Shown: positions 16,400 through 25,686 of the stretch, in pieces
Layout of the letters: every line of letters begins with the position of its first letter
Position numbering within the stretch: the first letter of the stretch is position 1
Source of the DNA: Massilia sp. ZL223
GTDB taxonomy: Bacteria > Pseudomonadota > Gammaproteobacteria > Burkholderiales > Burkholderiaceae_D
Assembly (NCBI RefSeq): GCF_018119395.1
Contig: NZ_JAGPWD010000016.1
Coordinates: 1-64,000 of the forward strand
Length of the DNA: 64,000 nt
Direction: 5' to 3'
Translations under genes and position numbers: made by a program
The notes under the pieces: generated by a model
What the model saw: the letters and a program-made list of their open reading frames with translations, nothing else
Told to the model about the DNA's origin: nothing
Database searches by the model: none

Positions 16400-19300
16400 C
16401 TAGTTTTGCAGGTCCGCCGTCAGGCATTGGGCGACGGCGGTGGGTACGGCCGTCTGGAACAGCGAAGCGGTCGGCAGCGATGCGGTCTTGCCGTCTTCGA
16501 AATTGGTGGCGCCGGTGCGCGCCGGGTCGACCTGGCCCGCATGGATCGCCATGCCGTTCGAGGTGTCCCAGAAAGGATACATGAGAAAGTCCTCGTCGCC
16601 GTCCTGGCATTCACGGTTGAAGAAGGTGCCCGGACCTTCGCCCGCGCCGTCGCACTGGTGGCGCAGGCAGAGGGCGTGGCCGATCTCGTGCGCCACCACT
16701 TGCTGCCAGTCCACCGGGCCGAGCGGTCCGCCTTCGTCGCCGATGAAGATCGGCCCGCCGCCGAAATAGGCATAGGCAGTGGAGATGTCGACATCGCGCA
16801 CGAAGAAGAAGTTGAGGGCGCCGGCCACCCCAGGGGCGCCCGTGAACAGGCCCATGTCGGTCGCCGTGTTGAGGCCGGGCCAGACATTGGCGCTGGTGTC
16901 GGACACGGTCAGGGTGCCCACCGGCTGCACCAGCCGGAAGACGATGCGCGCCTGTCCCCAGGGGATGCTGACGGAATTCACCGCGCCCTCGACGAACAGG
17001 CCGGCGATGTCCGCCGCCGAGCGCGTGGTGCCGACGCCGGCGCTGGTGCCGACCACGCGGAATGCCGCGCAGCGCACCACGATGGTGTCGCTGATGCGCG
17101 CCACGCGTTCGTCGCGGCTGCGGCCGCCATCCGGGTTCTGGATCACGATGCGGCGCACGCCGCGCAGTCCGCCCAGGAAGCCGCCGGGGATCTGGAGATT
17201 GATGGAGGTGCGCGTCACGCCGAGGACCGGCAGGTTGAAGGCGGCCGCCGGCGACACCGAGCGGTCTTCGGCGATCACCTGCAGGCCCGGACGGAAGGCC
17301 AGGCCGGTCAGGGTCACGTTCTGGTTCTCGACCCAGCGCGTGCCCGGCGCGATGTCGTCGAGCTTGGGCAAGACGCGCAGCATCGCGCGGTTGCTGCGCC
17401 TGTCGGTGACGCCGCTGGGACGGATCACCACGGGGTGGTAGCCGCCTTCCGAGTCCAGCGGGACGACGAAGGAAGCGCTGGTGCTGCCGGCGACCGGCCC
17501 GAGATTCACGCCGTCGAAATACACGCGGTCGATCGCCGGGTCGAAATGCATGCCGGTGATCTGCACCGTTTGCCCCGGCTCGGCATCGTACAGGTCGAGC
17601 GTGAGGATGTGCGGGTTGTTGAAGGCCTGCTGCCATTGTGCGGCGGTGATCGGCAGGAACTGGGAGGCGTCTTCGACGACGCCGGGACCGGGATCGCCCT
17701 TGGGACCATCGGCGCCTTCGGCCCCGCCGCCGCCATTCGCGCCGCGCCGCTCGGGCATCTCGTCGCACCAGGTTTCGCAGTCCGCCGTGCCGGCGGGGCC
17801 GCCGACGCCGCCCACGCCGGGATTGCCTTTGGGCCCGCCTTCGCCGCCTTCGCCCGGATTCAGGCTGATCGGGGGAGGGGCGGCCGCCATCACGGCAATG
17901 CCGGGCGGCGTGGTGAGGACCGTGATCTTGCCTCCTTCGCCGCCGCGCCCGCCCTTGCCGCCGCGTCCGCCGTCGCCGCCCTGGCCGCCCCGGCCGCCGA
18001 AGCCCACGTCGCGGCAGCAGCCGCCGAAGAAGGTGCCGTCGGCCCGCAAGCCCTGGGCGCCGTCGCCCCCGCGTCCGCCGTCCTGTCCGCGTCCGCCGTC
18101 GCCGCCTTTCTGGCCGTTGAGGTCGATCTGCGGCAGGTTGTTGGTGGCGTCGAGCAGGTACATTGTGACGATCGGGGCGCCGGTCACCGCATCGGCGCCG
18201 CCGTTGCGCGAGGGGTGAGGGAAGGCGTCGCCATCCCCGCCATCCTGCCCGTTCTCGCCGGCGGCCGAGCCGTTGGCGCCGCTGGGGGCGGGATTGGGCC
18301 AGTAGGCATTGGCCGGCGGCAGCGCCGGCAGCTCCCAGGAGATCTTGCTGGCGCCGTCGTGCAGGATACGGTGCACGATCACGACCAGTTCGCGCACCTC
18401 CTTGCCGATCACGACTTGCTGTCCCCGTATATCCCATGACGAAGCCATGATGACGGCGGTGTCGTGCAGCACGTCATTGGGCTGGTAGTACAGGATGGTG
18501 TTGGACAGGACTTCGGCAAACGCATAGTGCGTCAGCGGCGGAATGCCGGTGGGCGGCTGCACCACCGGGGCCACGTAGGCGCCGGTGCGCAGGATGCGCA
18601 TGGGGTCGAGCCGGAAGCGTCCCAGGTCGTTGATGCTGCAGACGCCGGCGGCCGCCATGAAGCTGCGCGCGCGGTCCAGCCACATGCGGATGTTTTCCGG
18701 CTCCATGATGGCGTCCGGCACCGTCGTGCCCAGCCCGGGGTTGCGCACCGCCAGCCCGCGCAGGATGCTTTCGATCTGCTCCTTGACGGTGGGGACCAGG
18801 TAGCCGAAGCCGTGCACCAGGCGCTCGTCCGGCAGCCGCATGTGGACGATGCCGGTCAGTGCGCCGCCGGACAGGTTGGTCAGGCTGAGCTGGTACTGGC
18901 CGCCGGCGGCCAGGTCCTCCGGACGGATCGCGAGGCTCACGCGCGCGGCGCCGCTCACCTTGCGCTTCTCGCTGCCCTGCGGTCCCTGGATCAGCAGCTC
19001 GCCCTCGTTGCCGGAGCCAAGGTCGACCATGAATTCCGCCTCGCCGGCCGAACGCACGGCGACATTGCGGGCGTAGGTCGCGCCTTGGGCCAGGCGGACT
19101 TCGGCCCGGTCCTCGCCGCCGATGCGCCTGGCGCCGAGCTGGGTGCGCGCGGCGTTGATCGCCTCGCCGAACAGGCGGCTGTGGACGGGCATCGAACGTT
19201 TGCCTTTTTGCTCCAGCATGCGGTGGAACAGGGCCTCGGGTTCCGCCGCGGCCAGCTCCTCGAGCGAATGGATGCCGAGTTCGGGCAGCACGCGGGCGAT

Positions 19301-20242
19301 GCCCGCGTAGCGCAGCGGCAGGCCGTCGAAGCGGCGGTCGGGCGGGTCGGGATCGACGACCGGCGCCGGGGCGAGCACCAGCACCGGGATGTCGCCCAGG
19401 TCGAACAGGTCGAGGAGGTCGTTGACGTCGGTGTCGTAGCAGGAGCGGGCGTCGTCGTCGAACACGTCCCAGTGGATGGCGCCGTGGGGAATGCGGTCCA
19501 GTTCGATGACGCCTTTGCTGAGCTTGGCCTTGCCCTCGAAAACGATTTTTCCGCTGAGCAGGTCGGTGCCGCGCACCTTGAGTTCGCGGGCGCGCGTTCC
19601 CCTGACCGCCAGCCGCACGGTGGCGCTGCCGCGCAGAGGCGAACCGTCGAGCCGCACGGCCGCGCGCGTGACGTCGCCTTCGCGCACCTGCAGGCGCATG
19701 ACATTGCGCCCGGCGCCGGAGGAGGCGGTCCTGAGCTCGTAGTCGCCCGGCGGCAGGCCGCCGCGGCGGAAACGCCGGGTGGCGGGATCGATGGGGATGG
19801 CGATGTTGCCGTCCGGTCCGGAGAGGACGGCGGATCCGGTCTTGACCTGCTTCCCGTCCGGATCCTCGAGGCGGATGTCGACCGCGCCCTTGCCGGGACC
19901 GAACTCCAGGCGCGGCAAGTCCTTCAAGCCGGCCCGCAGCTGCGCGATCAGGCCTTCCGAGACCTCGCGCGTGGGCACGACGGCATGCACAGGCACCTGT
20001 CCCGGCGCGGCGACCGTCACCTCGCTCAGCGGTTCGGGCGCGTCGTAGATGGATGGCCGCAGCGGCGCGCCTGGCGTGGCCAGGGCGCGCACATACCGTT
20101 TGCCGGGACCGAGAGGACCGCGTCCCGGCGGCTGCCCGCTTGCGCCGCCCTCGTTGCCGCCGCCTTTGCCGCCATCCCCGCGGCCGCCGCCACCACCCTG
20201 GTCGTCGCAGCCGCAACACCGTTTGTCGGGATCATGAGCCAT
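16400..20242 (-). CDS. Collagen-like, IPT/TIG and metzincin-like protein
   Basis: A 1280-residue mosaic I cannot match to a described family. In order: Cys/Gly-rich start (CCGCDDQ), beta-rich domains (about 70-290), a helix-hairpin-helix/DUF4332-like stretch (about 305-375), further unknown domains, three collagen-like Gly-rich segments (about 654-680, 709-773, 795-854) with CC and CETWC cysteines, two IPT/TIG-like beta domains (about 870-1050), and a metzincin-type zinc protease. The zinc motif is HEIGHALCLRH at 1185-1195, with Cys in place of the usual Gly, and the Met-turn is LMYP at about 1220. No signal peptide is visible, which is odd for such a protein. The start is set by AGGAGGAAACA before ATG at 20242. 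A HEAT-like gene follows. Confidence 0.85.
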   Translation of the reverse strand: MAHDPDKRCCGCDDQGGGGGRGDGGKGGGNEGGASGQPPGRGPLGPGKRYVRALATPGAPLRPSIYDAPEPLSEVTVAAPGQVPVHAVVPTREVSEGLIAQLRAGLKDLPRLEFGPGKGAVDIRLEDPDGKQVKTGSAVLSGPDGNIAIPIDPATRRFRRGGLPPGDYELRTASSGAGRNVMRLQVREGDVTRAAVRLDGSPLRGSATVRLAVRGTRARELKVRGTDLLSGKIVFEGKAKLSKGVIELDRIPHGAIHWDVFDDDARSCYDTDVNDLLDLFDLGDIPVLVLAPAPVVDPDPPDRRFDGLPLRYAGIARVLPELGIHSLEELAAAEPEALFHRMLEQKGKRSMPVHSRLFGEAINAARTQLGARRIGGEDRAEVRLAQGATYARNVAVRSAGEAEFMVDLGSGNEGELLIQGPQGSEKRKVSGAARVSLAIRPEDLAAGGQYQLSLTNLSGGALTGIVHMRLPDERLVHGFGYLVPTVKEQIESILRGLAVRNPGLGTTVPDAIMEPENIRMWLDRARSFMAAAGVCSINDLGRFRLDPMRILRTGAYVAPVVQPPTGIPPLTHYAFAEVLSNTILYYQPNDVLHDTAVIMASSWDIRGQQVVIGKEVRELVVIVHRILHDGASKISWELPALPPANAYWPNPAPSGANGSAAGENGQDGGDGDAFPHPSRNGGADAVTGAPIVTMYLLDATNNLPQIDLNGQKGGDGGRGQDGGRGGDGAQGLRADGTFFGGCCRDVGFGGRGGQGGDGGRGGKGGRGGEGGKITVLTTPPGIAVMAAAPPPISLNPGEGGEGGPKGNPGVGGVGGPAGTADCETWCDEMPERRGANGGGGAEGADGPKGDPGPGVVEDASQFLPITAAQWQQAFNNPHILTLDLYDAEPGQTVQITGMHFDPAIDRVYFDGVNLGPVAGSTSASFVVPLDSEGGYHPVVIRPSGVTDRRSNRAMLRVLPKLDDIAPGTRWVENQNVTLTGLAFRPGLQVIAEDRSVSPAAAFNLPVLGVTRTSINLQIPGGFLGGLRGVRRIVIQNPDGGRSRDERVARISDTIVVRCAAFRVVGTSAGVGTTRSAADIAGLFVEGAVNSVSIPWGQARIVFRLVQPVGTLTVSDTSANVWPGLNTATDMGLFTGAPGVAGALNFFFVRDVDISTAYAYFGGGPIFIGDEGGPLGPVDWQQVVAHEIGHALCLRHQCDGAGEGPGTFFNRECQDGDEDFLMYPFWDTSNGMAIHAGQVDPARTGATNFEDGKTASLPTASLFQTAVPTAVAQCLTADLQN

Positions 20243-20460
20243 TGTTTCCTCCTGGTGAGCCTGCTGCGCCTGCCGCAAGAACCTGCGGGGTCCTTGCTAA
20301 TGGAGTCGGGCGCGGGCCCGAAGTTGCGGCGGCCGGTGGCGCCCTTGAGTTGGCGCAAAAGATGGAACCGCGGGCCGGCTGGTCAGGCTGGCGTGACGCG
20401 GCGAGCGCCGCTTAGGTCCACTGTAGTACACTGGTCCGGCATTTCAATCAGATTCTCGCC

Positions 20461-21681
20461 ATGTCCACACCGCCTCGCGCACCCGCCGCCGCGCCCGGGT
20501 CCTCCCTTGCGCCGCCGGCCACGGTGATGCAGATCCTGTTCTCCGTCGCCTTCGTCCACCTGCTGAACGACTGCGTACAAGCCGTCCTGCCCTCGATCTA
20601 TCCGCTGCTCAAGCAGGAGTTCGCGCTCAGCTTCACCCAGATCGGCCTGATCACGCTGACCTTCCAGTGCACCGCTTCGCTGCTCCAGCCCTGGATCGGC
20701 CTGTATACCGACAAGCGCCCGATTCCCTTCCTGCTGCCGGTCGGCATGTGCGTGACGATGGCCGGCGTCGCCCTGCTGGCCACGGCCGGCAGTTTCGCCA
20801 TGCTGCTCGTTGCCGCCGGCATGATCGGCGTCGGTTCCTCGACCTTCCACCCCGAAGCCTCGCGCGTGGCGCGCCTGGCCTCGGGCGGCCGCTTCGGCTT
20901 CGCCCAGTCGCTGTTCCAGGTGGGCGGCAACCTCGGTTCGGCCTTCGGTCCGCTGCTGGCGGCCGCGATCATCGTCGGCCATGGGCAGGGCCGGATCGCC
21001 TGGCTGATGCTGGTCGTGCTGCTGGCGGTGGCGGTGCTGGTGGGCGTGAGCCGCTGGTATGCGGGCCACCTGCGCAACGCGCCGCCCAAGGCGTCCGCGC
21101 ACGCCGGCCCGGCGCTGTCGCGCGGACGCGTGGTGTGGGCGATGACGGTGCTGGCCCTGCTGGTGTTCTCGAAGTACATCTACATGTCCAGCCTGTCGAG
21201 CTACTACACCTTCTACCTGATCGAGAAATTCCATGTGTCGGTCGATACGGCCCAGCTCTACCTGTTCCTGTTCCTCGCGGCCGTCGCGGCGGGCACCTTC
21301 GCGGGCGGGCCGATCGGCGACCGCATCGGCCGCAAGCGCGTGATCTGGTTCTCGATCCTGGGCGCGGCCCCGTTCACCCTGGCGCTGCCCTATGCGGACC
21401 TGTTCTGGACCGCGGTGCTGTCGGTGGTGATCGGCCTGGTGATGTCGTCCGCCTTCTCGGCCATCGTGGTGTTCGCGCAGGAACTGGTGCCGGGCAAGCC
21501 GGGCATGATCGCCGGCCTGTTCTTCGGCCTGATGTTCGGCATCAGCGGCATCGGCGCCGCGGCCATGGGCGCGATCGCGGACACCGCCGGCATCGAGCAG
21601 GTGTACCGCTTCGCGTCCTACCTGCCGCTGCTGGGCATCCTGGCGGTGCTGCTGCCGCGCATGGAATCGATGCGGCGCTGA
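20461..21681 (+). CDS. MFS transporter, fosmidomycin resistance (Fsr)-like
   Basis: A 406-residue transporter with about twelve transmembrane helices. The start region FVHLLNDCVQAVLPSIYPLLK, the SLLQPWIGLYTDKRP loop and the GSSTFHPEASRVAR stretch are characteristic of the Fsr branch of the major facilitator superfamily, whose E. coli member exports fosmidomycin. The natural substrate is unknown. The N-terminal 22 residues are an Ala/Pro-rich extension. It starts a plus-strand run with yjbQ (26 bases on) and an OsmC-type gene. Confidence 0.88.
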   Translation: MSTPPRAPAAAPGSSLAPPATVMQILFSVAFVHLLNDCVQAVLPSIYPLLKQEFALSFTQIGLITLTFQCTASLLQPWIGLYTDKRPIPFLLPVGMCVTMAGVALLATAGSFAMLLVAAGMIGVGSSTFHPEASRVARLASGGRFGFAQSLFQVGGNLGSAFGPLLAAAIIVGHGQGRIAWLMLVVLLAVAVLVGVSRWYAGHLRNAPPKASAHAGPALSRGRVVWAMTVLALLVFSKYIYMSSLSSYYTFYLIEKFHVSVDTAQLYLFLFLAAVAAGTFAGGPIGDRIGRKRVIWFSILGAAPFTLALPYADLFWTAVLSVVIGLVMSSAFSAIVVFAQELVPGKPGMIAGLFFGLMFGISGIGAAAMGAIADTAGIEQVYRFASYLPLLGILAVLLPRMESMRR

Positions 21682-21707
21682 TGCCGCTGTCTTGTGGAGA
21701 GCGTTTC

Positions 21708-22121
21708 ATGGCACACCAGACCATCCTCGAATTCCCGACACCAGGCCGCGGCACGCGCGACATCACCGGCGAGGTCGCGCGCTTCGTCGCGCAATCGGGA
21801 GTACAGACCGGGATCGCGCACGTCTTCGTCCAGCACACCAGCTGTTCGCTGACGATCACCGAGAACGCCGACCCCGACGTGCGGCGCGACCTGGAAACCA
21901 TCATCGCGCGCCTGGCGCCCGACGGCGACCGCGCTTACCGCCACGACACCGAAGGTCCGGACGATATGGCGGCGCACGGGCGCACCATGCTCACCGATAC
22001 CGGCTTGAGCGTTCCGATCGGAGCAGGGCGCCTGCTGCTCGGCACCTGGCAGGGTATTTATCTGTGGGAGCACCGCACGGCGCCGCACCGGCGCAAGGTG
22101 GTCGTCACCATCCTCGGCTGA
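21708..22121 (+). CDS. yjbQ: YjbQ family (UPF0047) protein
   Basis: A 137-residue protein of the YjbQ/UPF0047 family. The conserved HTSCSLTITENADPDVRRD segment and the GTWQGIYLWEHR segment near the C-terminus are both present; His residues in these form the predicted metal site. Some members have thiamin phosphate synthase activity in vitro, but the physiological role is open. A longer frame upstream is the shadow of the transporter gene; the ATG after GTGGAGAGCG is chosen. It lies 26 bases after the Fsr-like gene, probably in the same transcript. Confidence 0.9.
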   Translation: MAHQTILEFPTPGRGTRDITGEVARFVAQSGVQTGIAHVFVQHTSCSLTITENADPDVRRDLETIIARLAPDGDRAYRHDTEGPDDMAAHGRTMLTDTGLSVPIGAGRLLLGTWQGIYLWEHRTAPHRRKVVVTILG

Positions 22122-22152
22122 CGGCGCCGACATACTCCACGAGGAGGCAGGC

Positions 22153-22548
22153 ATGCGCATTACCGCTGTTGTCGACAACGCCGCCGCGGCGCACACGGTT
22201 GCCGTGGACACCAACGGCACGCACCAGCCGCTCGCCATCCCGGGCAAGCCGGGCGGCGGCTCCGCCGTCAACGGCGGAGAATTCCTGATGCTGGCGCTGG
22301 CCACCTGCTATTGCAACGACCTGTATCGCGAGGCGCGAAGGCTAGGCATCCAGCTCGACGGCGTGCAGGTCGAGGCGAGCGCGGATTTCCCCGGCGTCGG
22401 CCTGGCCGCCACCAATATCCGTTATCGAGCCAGCGTGCAATCGCCGGCATCAGCGCAGGACGTGGCCAGGCTGCTGGCGGAGACCGATGCGGTCGCCGAA
22501 GTCCACAACACCATCCGCGCCGGATGCACGGTGACGCTGGGGAGCTAA
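22153..22548 (+). CDS. OsmC family protein
   Basis: A 131-residue member of the OsmC/Ohr superfamily of thiol peroxidases. The first conserved Cys is in LALATCYCNDLY and the second in IRAGCTVTLG, as expected for the redox pair. It has a strong GAGGAGG ribosome binding site and follows yjbQ by 31 bases. Whether it reduces organic peroxides is not shown; the ATCYC variant also occurs in general OsmC-like proteins of unknown substrate. Its stop almost abuts the stop of the convergent MFS gene. Confidence 0.87.
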   Translation: MRITAVVDNAAAAHTVAVDTNGTHQPLAIPGKPGGGSAVNGGEFLMLALATCYCNDLYREARRLGIQLDGVQVEASADFPGVGLAATNIRYRASVQSPASAQDVARLLAETDAVAEVHNTIRAGCTVTLGS

Positions 22549-22552
22549 GCTG

Positions 22553-23770
22553 TCAGGCGCCGGGGCCGTGCGCGCTGGAGGGCAGCGTTACCGCCTGCGC
22601 GGCCGGCTGGCGGACCGCCGACAGGTAGAGCAGCAGCGAAGCGACCGCGAAGCCGCACAGCACCAGCGGCAGCACCAGCGGACCGGACGGCCCGGTCAAC
22701 AGGGTAGCGCCGACCAGCGGCCCGATGGCCTTCGACAACAGCGAGGGCACGGCCATCGCGCCGGTGATGGCGCCGTAGTTGCGGGCGCCGAACAGGGCGC
22801 GCGGCAGGGTGCCGCGGATGATCGTCAGCACGCCGTTGCTCATCCCGTACAGCACGCAGAACAGCACCACACCCCAGGCCTGCGTGCCGGCCAGGGCCAG
22901 CGCCAGCAGCCCGCCGGGCAGGGTGGAAAACACGAAGCGGCCGATCACCTGCGGCGTGGCGCCGCGCGCCAGGGTGCGTTCGCCGATGCGCCCCGCCACC
23001 TGCATCGGACCGACCAGCGCGGCCAGCAGCACGGCGGTGCTGGCGGCATGGCCGAGCGATTGCAGCAGCGGGATCAGGTGCACCGCCAGGGCCGAGAAGA
23101 TGAAGACGTTGGCGGAGAAGGCCAGCGCCAGCTTCCAGAAAGCCGGATGGCGCACCGCTTCGCCCAGGGTGTGGCTGTCGCGCGGCGCATGGGCGGGCGT
23201 GGGCGGATGCGGGGCGTCGCGCCCGAGCCACAGGTGCAGCGGCAGGCAGGCGGCCAGCTGCAGGCCGGCGTAGGCAAGATAGGTGTCGCGCCAGCCCAGG
23301 CGCGAGGAGATTGCCAGGGTCAGCGGCCAGAAGATGGTGCTGGCGAAGCCGGCGAACAGGGTCAATGTCGAGATCCCGCGCGGCGCGCCGAGATCGAGCT
23401 TGCGGTTGATGGTGGCGAAGGCTGCCTCGTACAGGGTCAGCGACATGGCCAGGCCGATGACGCTCCAGGCGCCCCAGTAGCCGGCGACGCTGGTGCAGCG
23501 CGACAGCCAGGCGAGGCCGAGGGCGCTGACGATGGAGCCCGCCGCCATCACGCCGCGCCCTCCGTGGCGGTCGACCAGGGCGCCCACCGGGGTGGCCGCG
23601 ACGCCGGCCACCAGCAGGCTCCAGGAGAAGGCGGCGAAGGCGGCTTCCTTGCCGATGCCGAGGTCGCGCTGGATCGCCGGCGCCAGGACGGCAAAGGCGT
23701 AGTACAAGGCGCCCCACGAGGAAATCTGCGTGAAGGCGAGGATGCCGATGGTCCTGCGTGCTGGCGACAA
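22553..23770 (-). CDS. MFS transporter
   Basis: A 405-residue major facilitator superfamily permease with about twelve transmembrane helices; the AFTQISSWGALYYAFAVLAP start and the DRHGGRGVM loop 2-3 motif are clear. It resembles the oxalate/formate-like or general aromatic/monocarboxylate MFS group, but the substrate is not readable. The start is of interest: a TTG at 23770 lies six bases after AGGAG, while the upstream GTG at 23794 has no ribosome binding site, so I choose TTG. The gene converges on the OsmC-type gene with four bases between stops. Confidence 0.85.
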   Translation of the reverse strand: MSPARRTIGILAFTQISSWGALYYAFAVLAPAIQRDLGIGKEAAFAAFSWSLLVAGVAATPVGALVDRHGGRGVMAAGSIVSALGLAWLSRCTSVAGYWGAWSVIGLAMSLTLYEAAFATINRKLDLGAPRGISTLTLFAGFASTIFWPLTLAISSRLGWRDTYLAYAGLQLAACLPLHLWLGRDAPHPPTPAHAPRDSHTLGEAVRHPAFWKLALAFSANVFIFSALAVHLIPLLQSLGHAASTAVLLAALVGPMQVAGRIGERTLARGATPQVIGRFVFSTLPGGLLALALAGTQAWGVVLFCVLYGMSNGVLTIIRGTLPRALFGARNYGAITGAMAVPSLLSKAIGPLVGATLLTGPSGPLVLPLVLCGFAVASLLLYLSAVRQPAAQAVTLPSSAHGPGA

Positions 23771-23904
23771 CGTGTTCTCCTGAAGATGGCGCACGCCGGC
23801 AGCATGGGCGTACAGCCTTTACTCTACCGCAGGCGGCGCGATGCTGCTGGGCGCCGCCAGCTCAGGTAAAGTAGCGCCGGCAAGAAGCCAACCAAGGAGA
23901 CGGG

Positions 23905-24246
23905 ATGAAGCCGCATCGGGTGCAGCTGAGCAGGAAGAAGGGATGGCGCATGCCGGAGAATACGATCTCGGTCGCGCGTCCCGGCAAATGGGGCAATCCG
24001 TTTTCGGTGATGCCGGACCTGGCGCCGGGTACGCCGGTCGATTCGCGCGGCGGCAAGCGCTATGTGGCCATGCCGAGCGTGGCGGAGGCGGTGGCCGCCT
24101 ACCGCCGCTGGGTGACCGAGGATCCGGCGGGCCAGGCCCTGCTGGCCGAAGCCAGGACCGCGCTGCGCGGCCACAACCTGGCCTGCTGGTGCCCGCTCGA
24201 CGGACCCTGTCACGCAGGGGTGTTGCTGGAACTGGTCAACGACTAG
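23905..24246 (+). CDS. DUF4326 domain-containing protein
   Basis: A 113-residue protein that is essentially one DUF4326 domain: HRVQLSRKKGWRMP at the start, RPGKWGNPF, and the Cys-rich end ACWCPLDGPCHAGVL, in which the Cys and His residues could bind metal. Function is unknown; the domain is common in phages and in bacterial chromosomes. A good ribosome binding site (AAGGAGACGGG) precedes the ATG. It converges on the GIN-domain gene, with a single base between the stop codons. Confidence 0.85.
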   Translation: MKPHRVQLSRKKGWRMPENTISVARPGKWGNPFSVMPDLAPGTPVDSRGGKRYVAMPSVAEAVAAYRRWVTEDPAGQALLAEARTALRGHNLACWCPLDGPCHAGVLLELVND

Positions 24247-24247
24247 T

Positions 24248-24871
24248 TCACTTGGCTGCGACCACGCTGCCGATGCCTGCCACCACCTTGTTCAGCTGGC
24301 GCGGGTTGCCGTAGTAGGTGAGGCTGCCCATGCCCTGCACGCTGGCGTTGAGGCGGTTCTTGGCGTGCACCTCGACCGAGCCGATGCCTTCGAAGCTGAC
24401 ATCGGCGTCCTGGGCCACCAGGTTGCGGGCGTTGACTTCGCCGACGCCCTGGGCCTGCAGGCGCAGGCTGCGCACTTCGCCGCTCATCTGCAGGCTGCCG
24501 GCGCCGCGGTAGTTGACGTCGAAGTGCTCGCCCTTGACGTTGTTCAGCTTGATCAGGCCGGCGCCTTCGCCGCGGAAGCTCGCGATCTCGGGCAGGGTCA
24601 CGATGACGCGGTCGTCGTCGCTGATCTGGATGTTCGACTTTTCCTTGAAGCTCAGGCGCAGCTCGCCGTTGACCACCTCGCTCGTCACGCGGTCCATGTA
24701 TTTCTGGTCGCCCTGCACCCGCACCGAATAGTTCTTGCCCACTTCGACCACCAGGCTGACGGGGCCGCGCACGTCGATCGCCTTGAACGGCGTGACGCTG
24801 CGCGACTGTTCGCCGGCGGCTGCCGACAGGGAGGCGAGGGAAAGAAGGGCGGCGATCACTACGCGTTTCAT
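24248..24871 (-). CDS. Secreted GIN-domain (DUF2807) protein
   Basis: A 207-residue exported protein. An N-terminal signal peptide (KRVVIAALLSLASLSAAAG) ends near residue 21, followed by a right-handed beta-helix-like auto-transporter adhesin head, GIN domain (DUF2807), seen as repeating short strands: FRGEGAGLIKLNNVKG, YRGAGSLQMSG, FEGIGSVEVHAK, VQGMGSLTYYG. It probably acts in the periplasm or at the envelope; function of the family is unclear. A longer frame upstream is rejected because the signal peptide begins at 24871. Confidence 0.87.
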   Translation of the reverse strand: MKRVVIAALLSLASLSAAAGEQSRSVTPFKAIDVRGPVSLVVEVGKNYSVRVQGDQKYMDRVTSEVVNGELRLSFKEKSNIQISDDDRVIVTLPEIASFRGEGAGLIKLNNVKGEHFDVNYRGAGSLQMSGEVRSLRLQAQGVGEVNARNLVAQDADVSFEGIGSVEVHAKNRLNASVQGMGSLTYYGNPRQLNKVVAGIGSVVAAK

Positions 24872-24998
24872 GGCTGTCTCCGGTTGGTTGATGAGGCCAT
24901 TGTAGGGAGCCCCTTGCAAGCCGGGGCCGGTTTGCGACGAACTGCAAGAAACGGGGGCTGGACTGCGGACCGATTTGTTCTGCTTCAACAGCTTCATA

Positions 24999-25010
24999 TT
25001 CCGCGCGGAA
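24999..25010. promoter_or_regulatory. Perfect 12-bp palindrome in a divergent intergenic region
   Basis: TTCCGCGCGGAA lies between the GIN-domain gene and the GyrI-like gene, which are transcribed away from each other. It could be a regulator site; no further support is visible. Confidence 0.3.
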
Positions 25011-25104
25011 AGAAAATGAGCGCTGTTCGCAAGGGTTTGAATCATTATCGCGACAATTTACGCGCACGATTGCGTCCATGCCAATATTGTCTAAGAGTTA
25101 AGGA

Positions 25105-25110
25105 TATAAT
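25105..25110 (+). promoter_or_regulatory. Candidate -10 box for the GyrI-like gene
   Basis: TATAAT 28 bases before the start codon at 25139, within an AT-rich stretch. There is no clear -35 at the right distance. Confidence 0.4.
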
Positions 25111-25138
25111 TCTTGAGTCCTTTTGCATAGCCGATATC

Positions 25139-25609
25139 ATGCACATCTCAACCGTTACACTACCTGAAATGAAGCTCGCCGGCCTGCCGTTCGCAGGTCC
25201 GTTCTCGGTCTTGGAAACGGACATGCCGGAGGTCTGGAAGACCTTCCTCGAACGCGAGCGCGAGCTGGGCGAGACCAATGGATTGCGCTACGGCGTGAAT
25301 CTGCAAGAAAAGGACGGGGTGCATATCGAGTGCATCGCGGCCGAGGTCGCCGATCTGAACAACTTGCCGCCGGGCATGATCGGGATCCGCATCCCGGCGC
25401 GGCGCTACGCGATGCTGACCCACCGCGGTCCGATGGCGCGCGTGCAGGCCACCTATGTGACCGGCTTCGCGGCCATCGAGCAGCTGGGCATGGTGCAGGA
25501 TACGGAGGGCTTCCGCCTGGAGCGCTACGACCGGCGCTATACGCCGACCCTGCACGACGGCGCGCGGCCCGACAACGCCTACGACATCCTGATCCCGCTC
25601 TACGCTTGA
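25139..25609 (+). CDS. GyrI-like effector-binding domain protein
   Basis: A 156-residue, single-domain protein of the GyrI/AraC effector-binding (SHV2) fold. The MKLAGLPFAGPFSV start, the GMIGIRIPARRYAMLTHRG strand pair and the terminal YDILIPLYA motif are typical. There is no helix-turn-helix, so it is a stand-alone binding protein; relatives bind small amphipathic molecules, inhibit gyrase or hydrolyse drugs. A much longer frame upstream is a shadow of the opposite gene; the ATG at 25139 fits the domain start. Confidence 0.85.
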   Translation: MHISTVTLPEMKLAGLPFAGPFSVLETDMPEVWKTFLERERELGETNGLRYGVNLQEKDGVHIECIAAEVADLNNLPPGMIGIRIPARRYAMLTHRGPMARVQATYVTGFAAIEQLGMVQDTEGFRLERYDRRYTPTLHDGARPDNAYDILIPLYA

Positions 25610-25661
25610 GGAATCAAGCGTTAAGAATTGGTGCCGGTATATTTCCCGACCGCCGGCGCCG

Positions 25662-25686
25662 GTAGGGCGGCTTGCGCCGCCGTGCC
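25662..25686 (+). repeat. Divergent family-B repeat
   Basis: Begins GTAGGG like the copies at 3186 and 13550 and forms a GGCGGC, TTGC, GCCGCC hairpin, but otherwise differs. Possibly a decayed relative. Confidence 0.35.
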
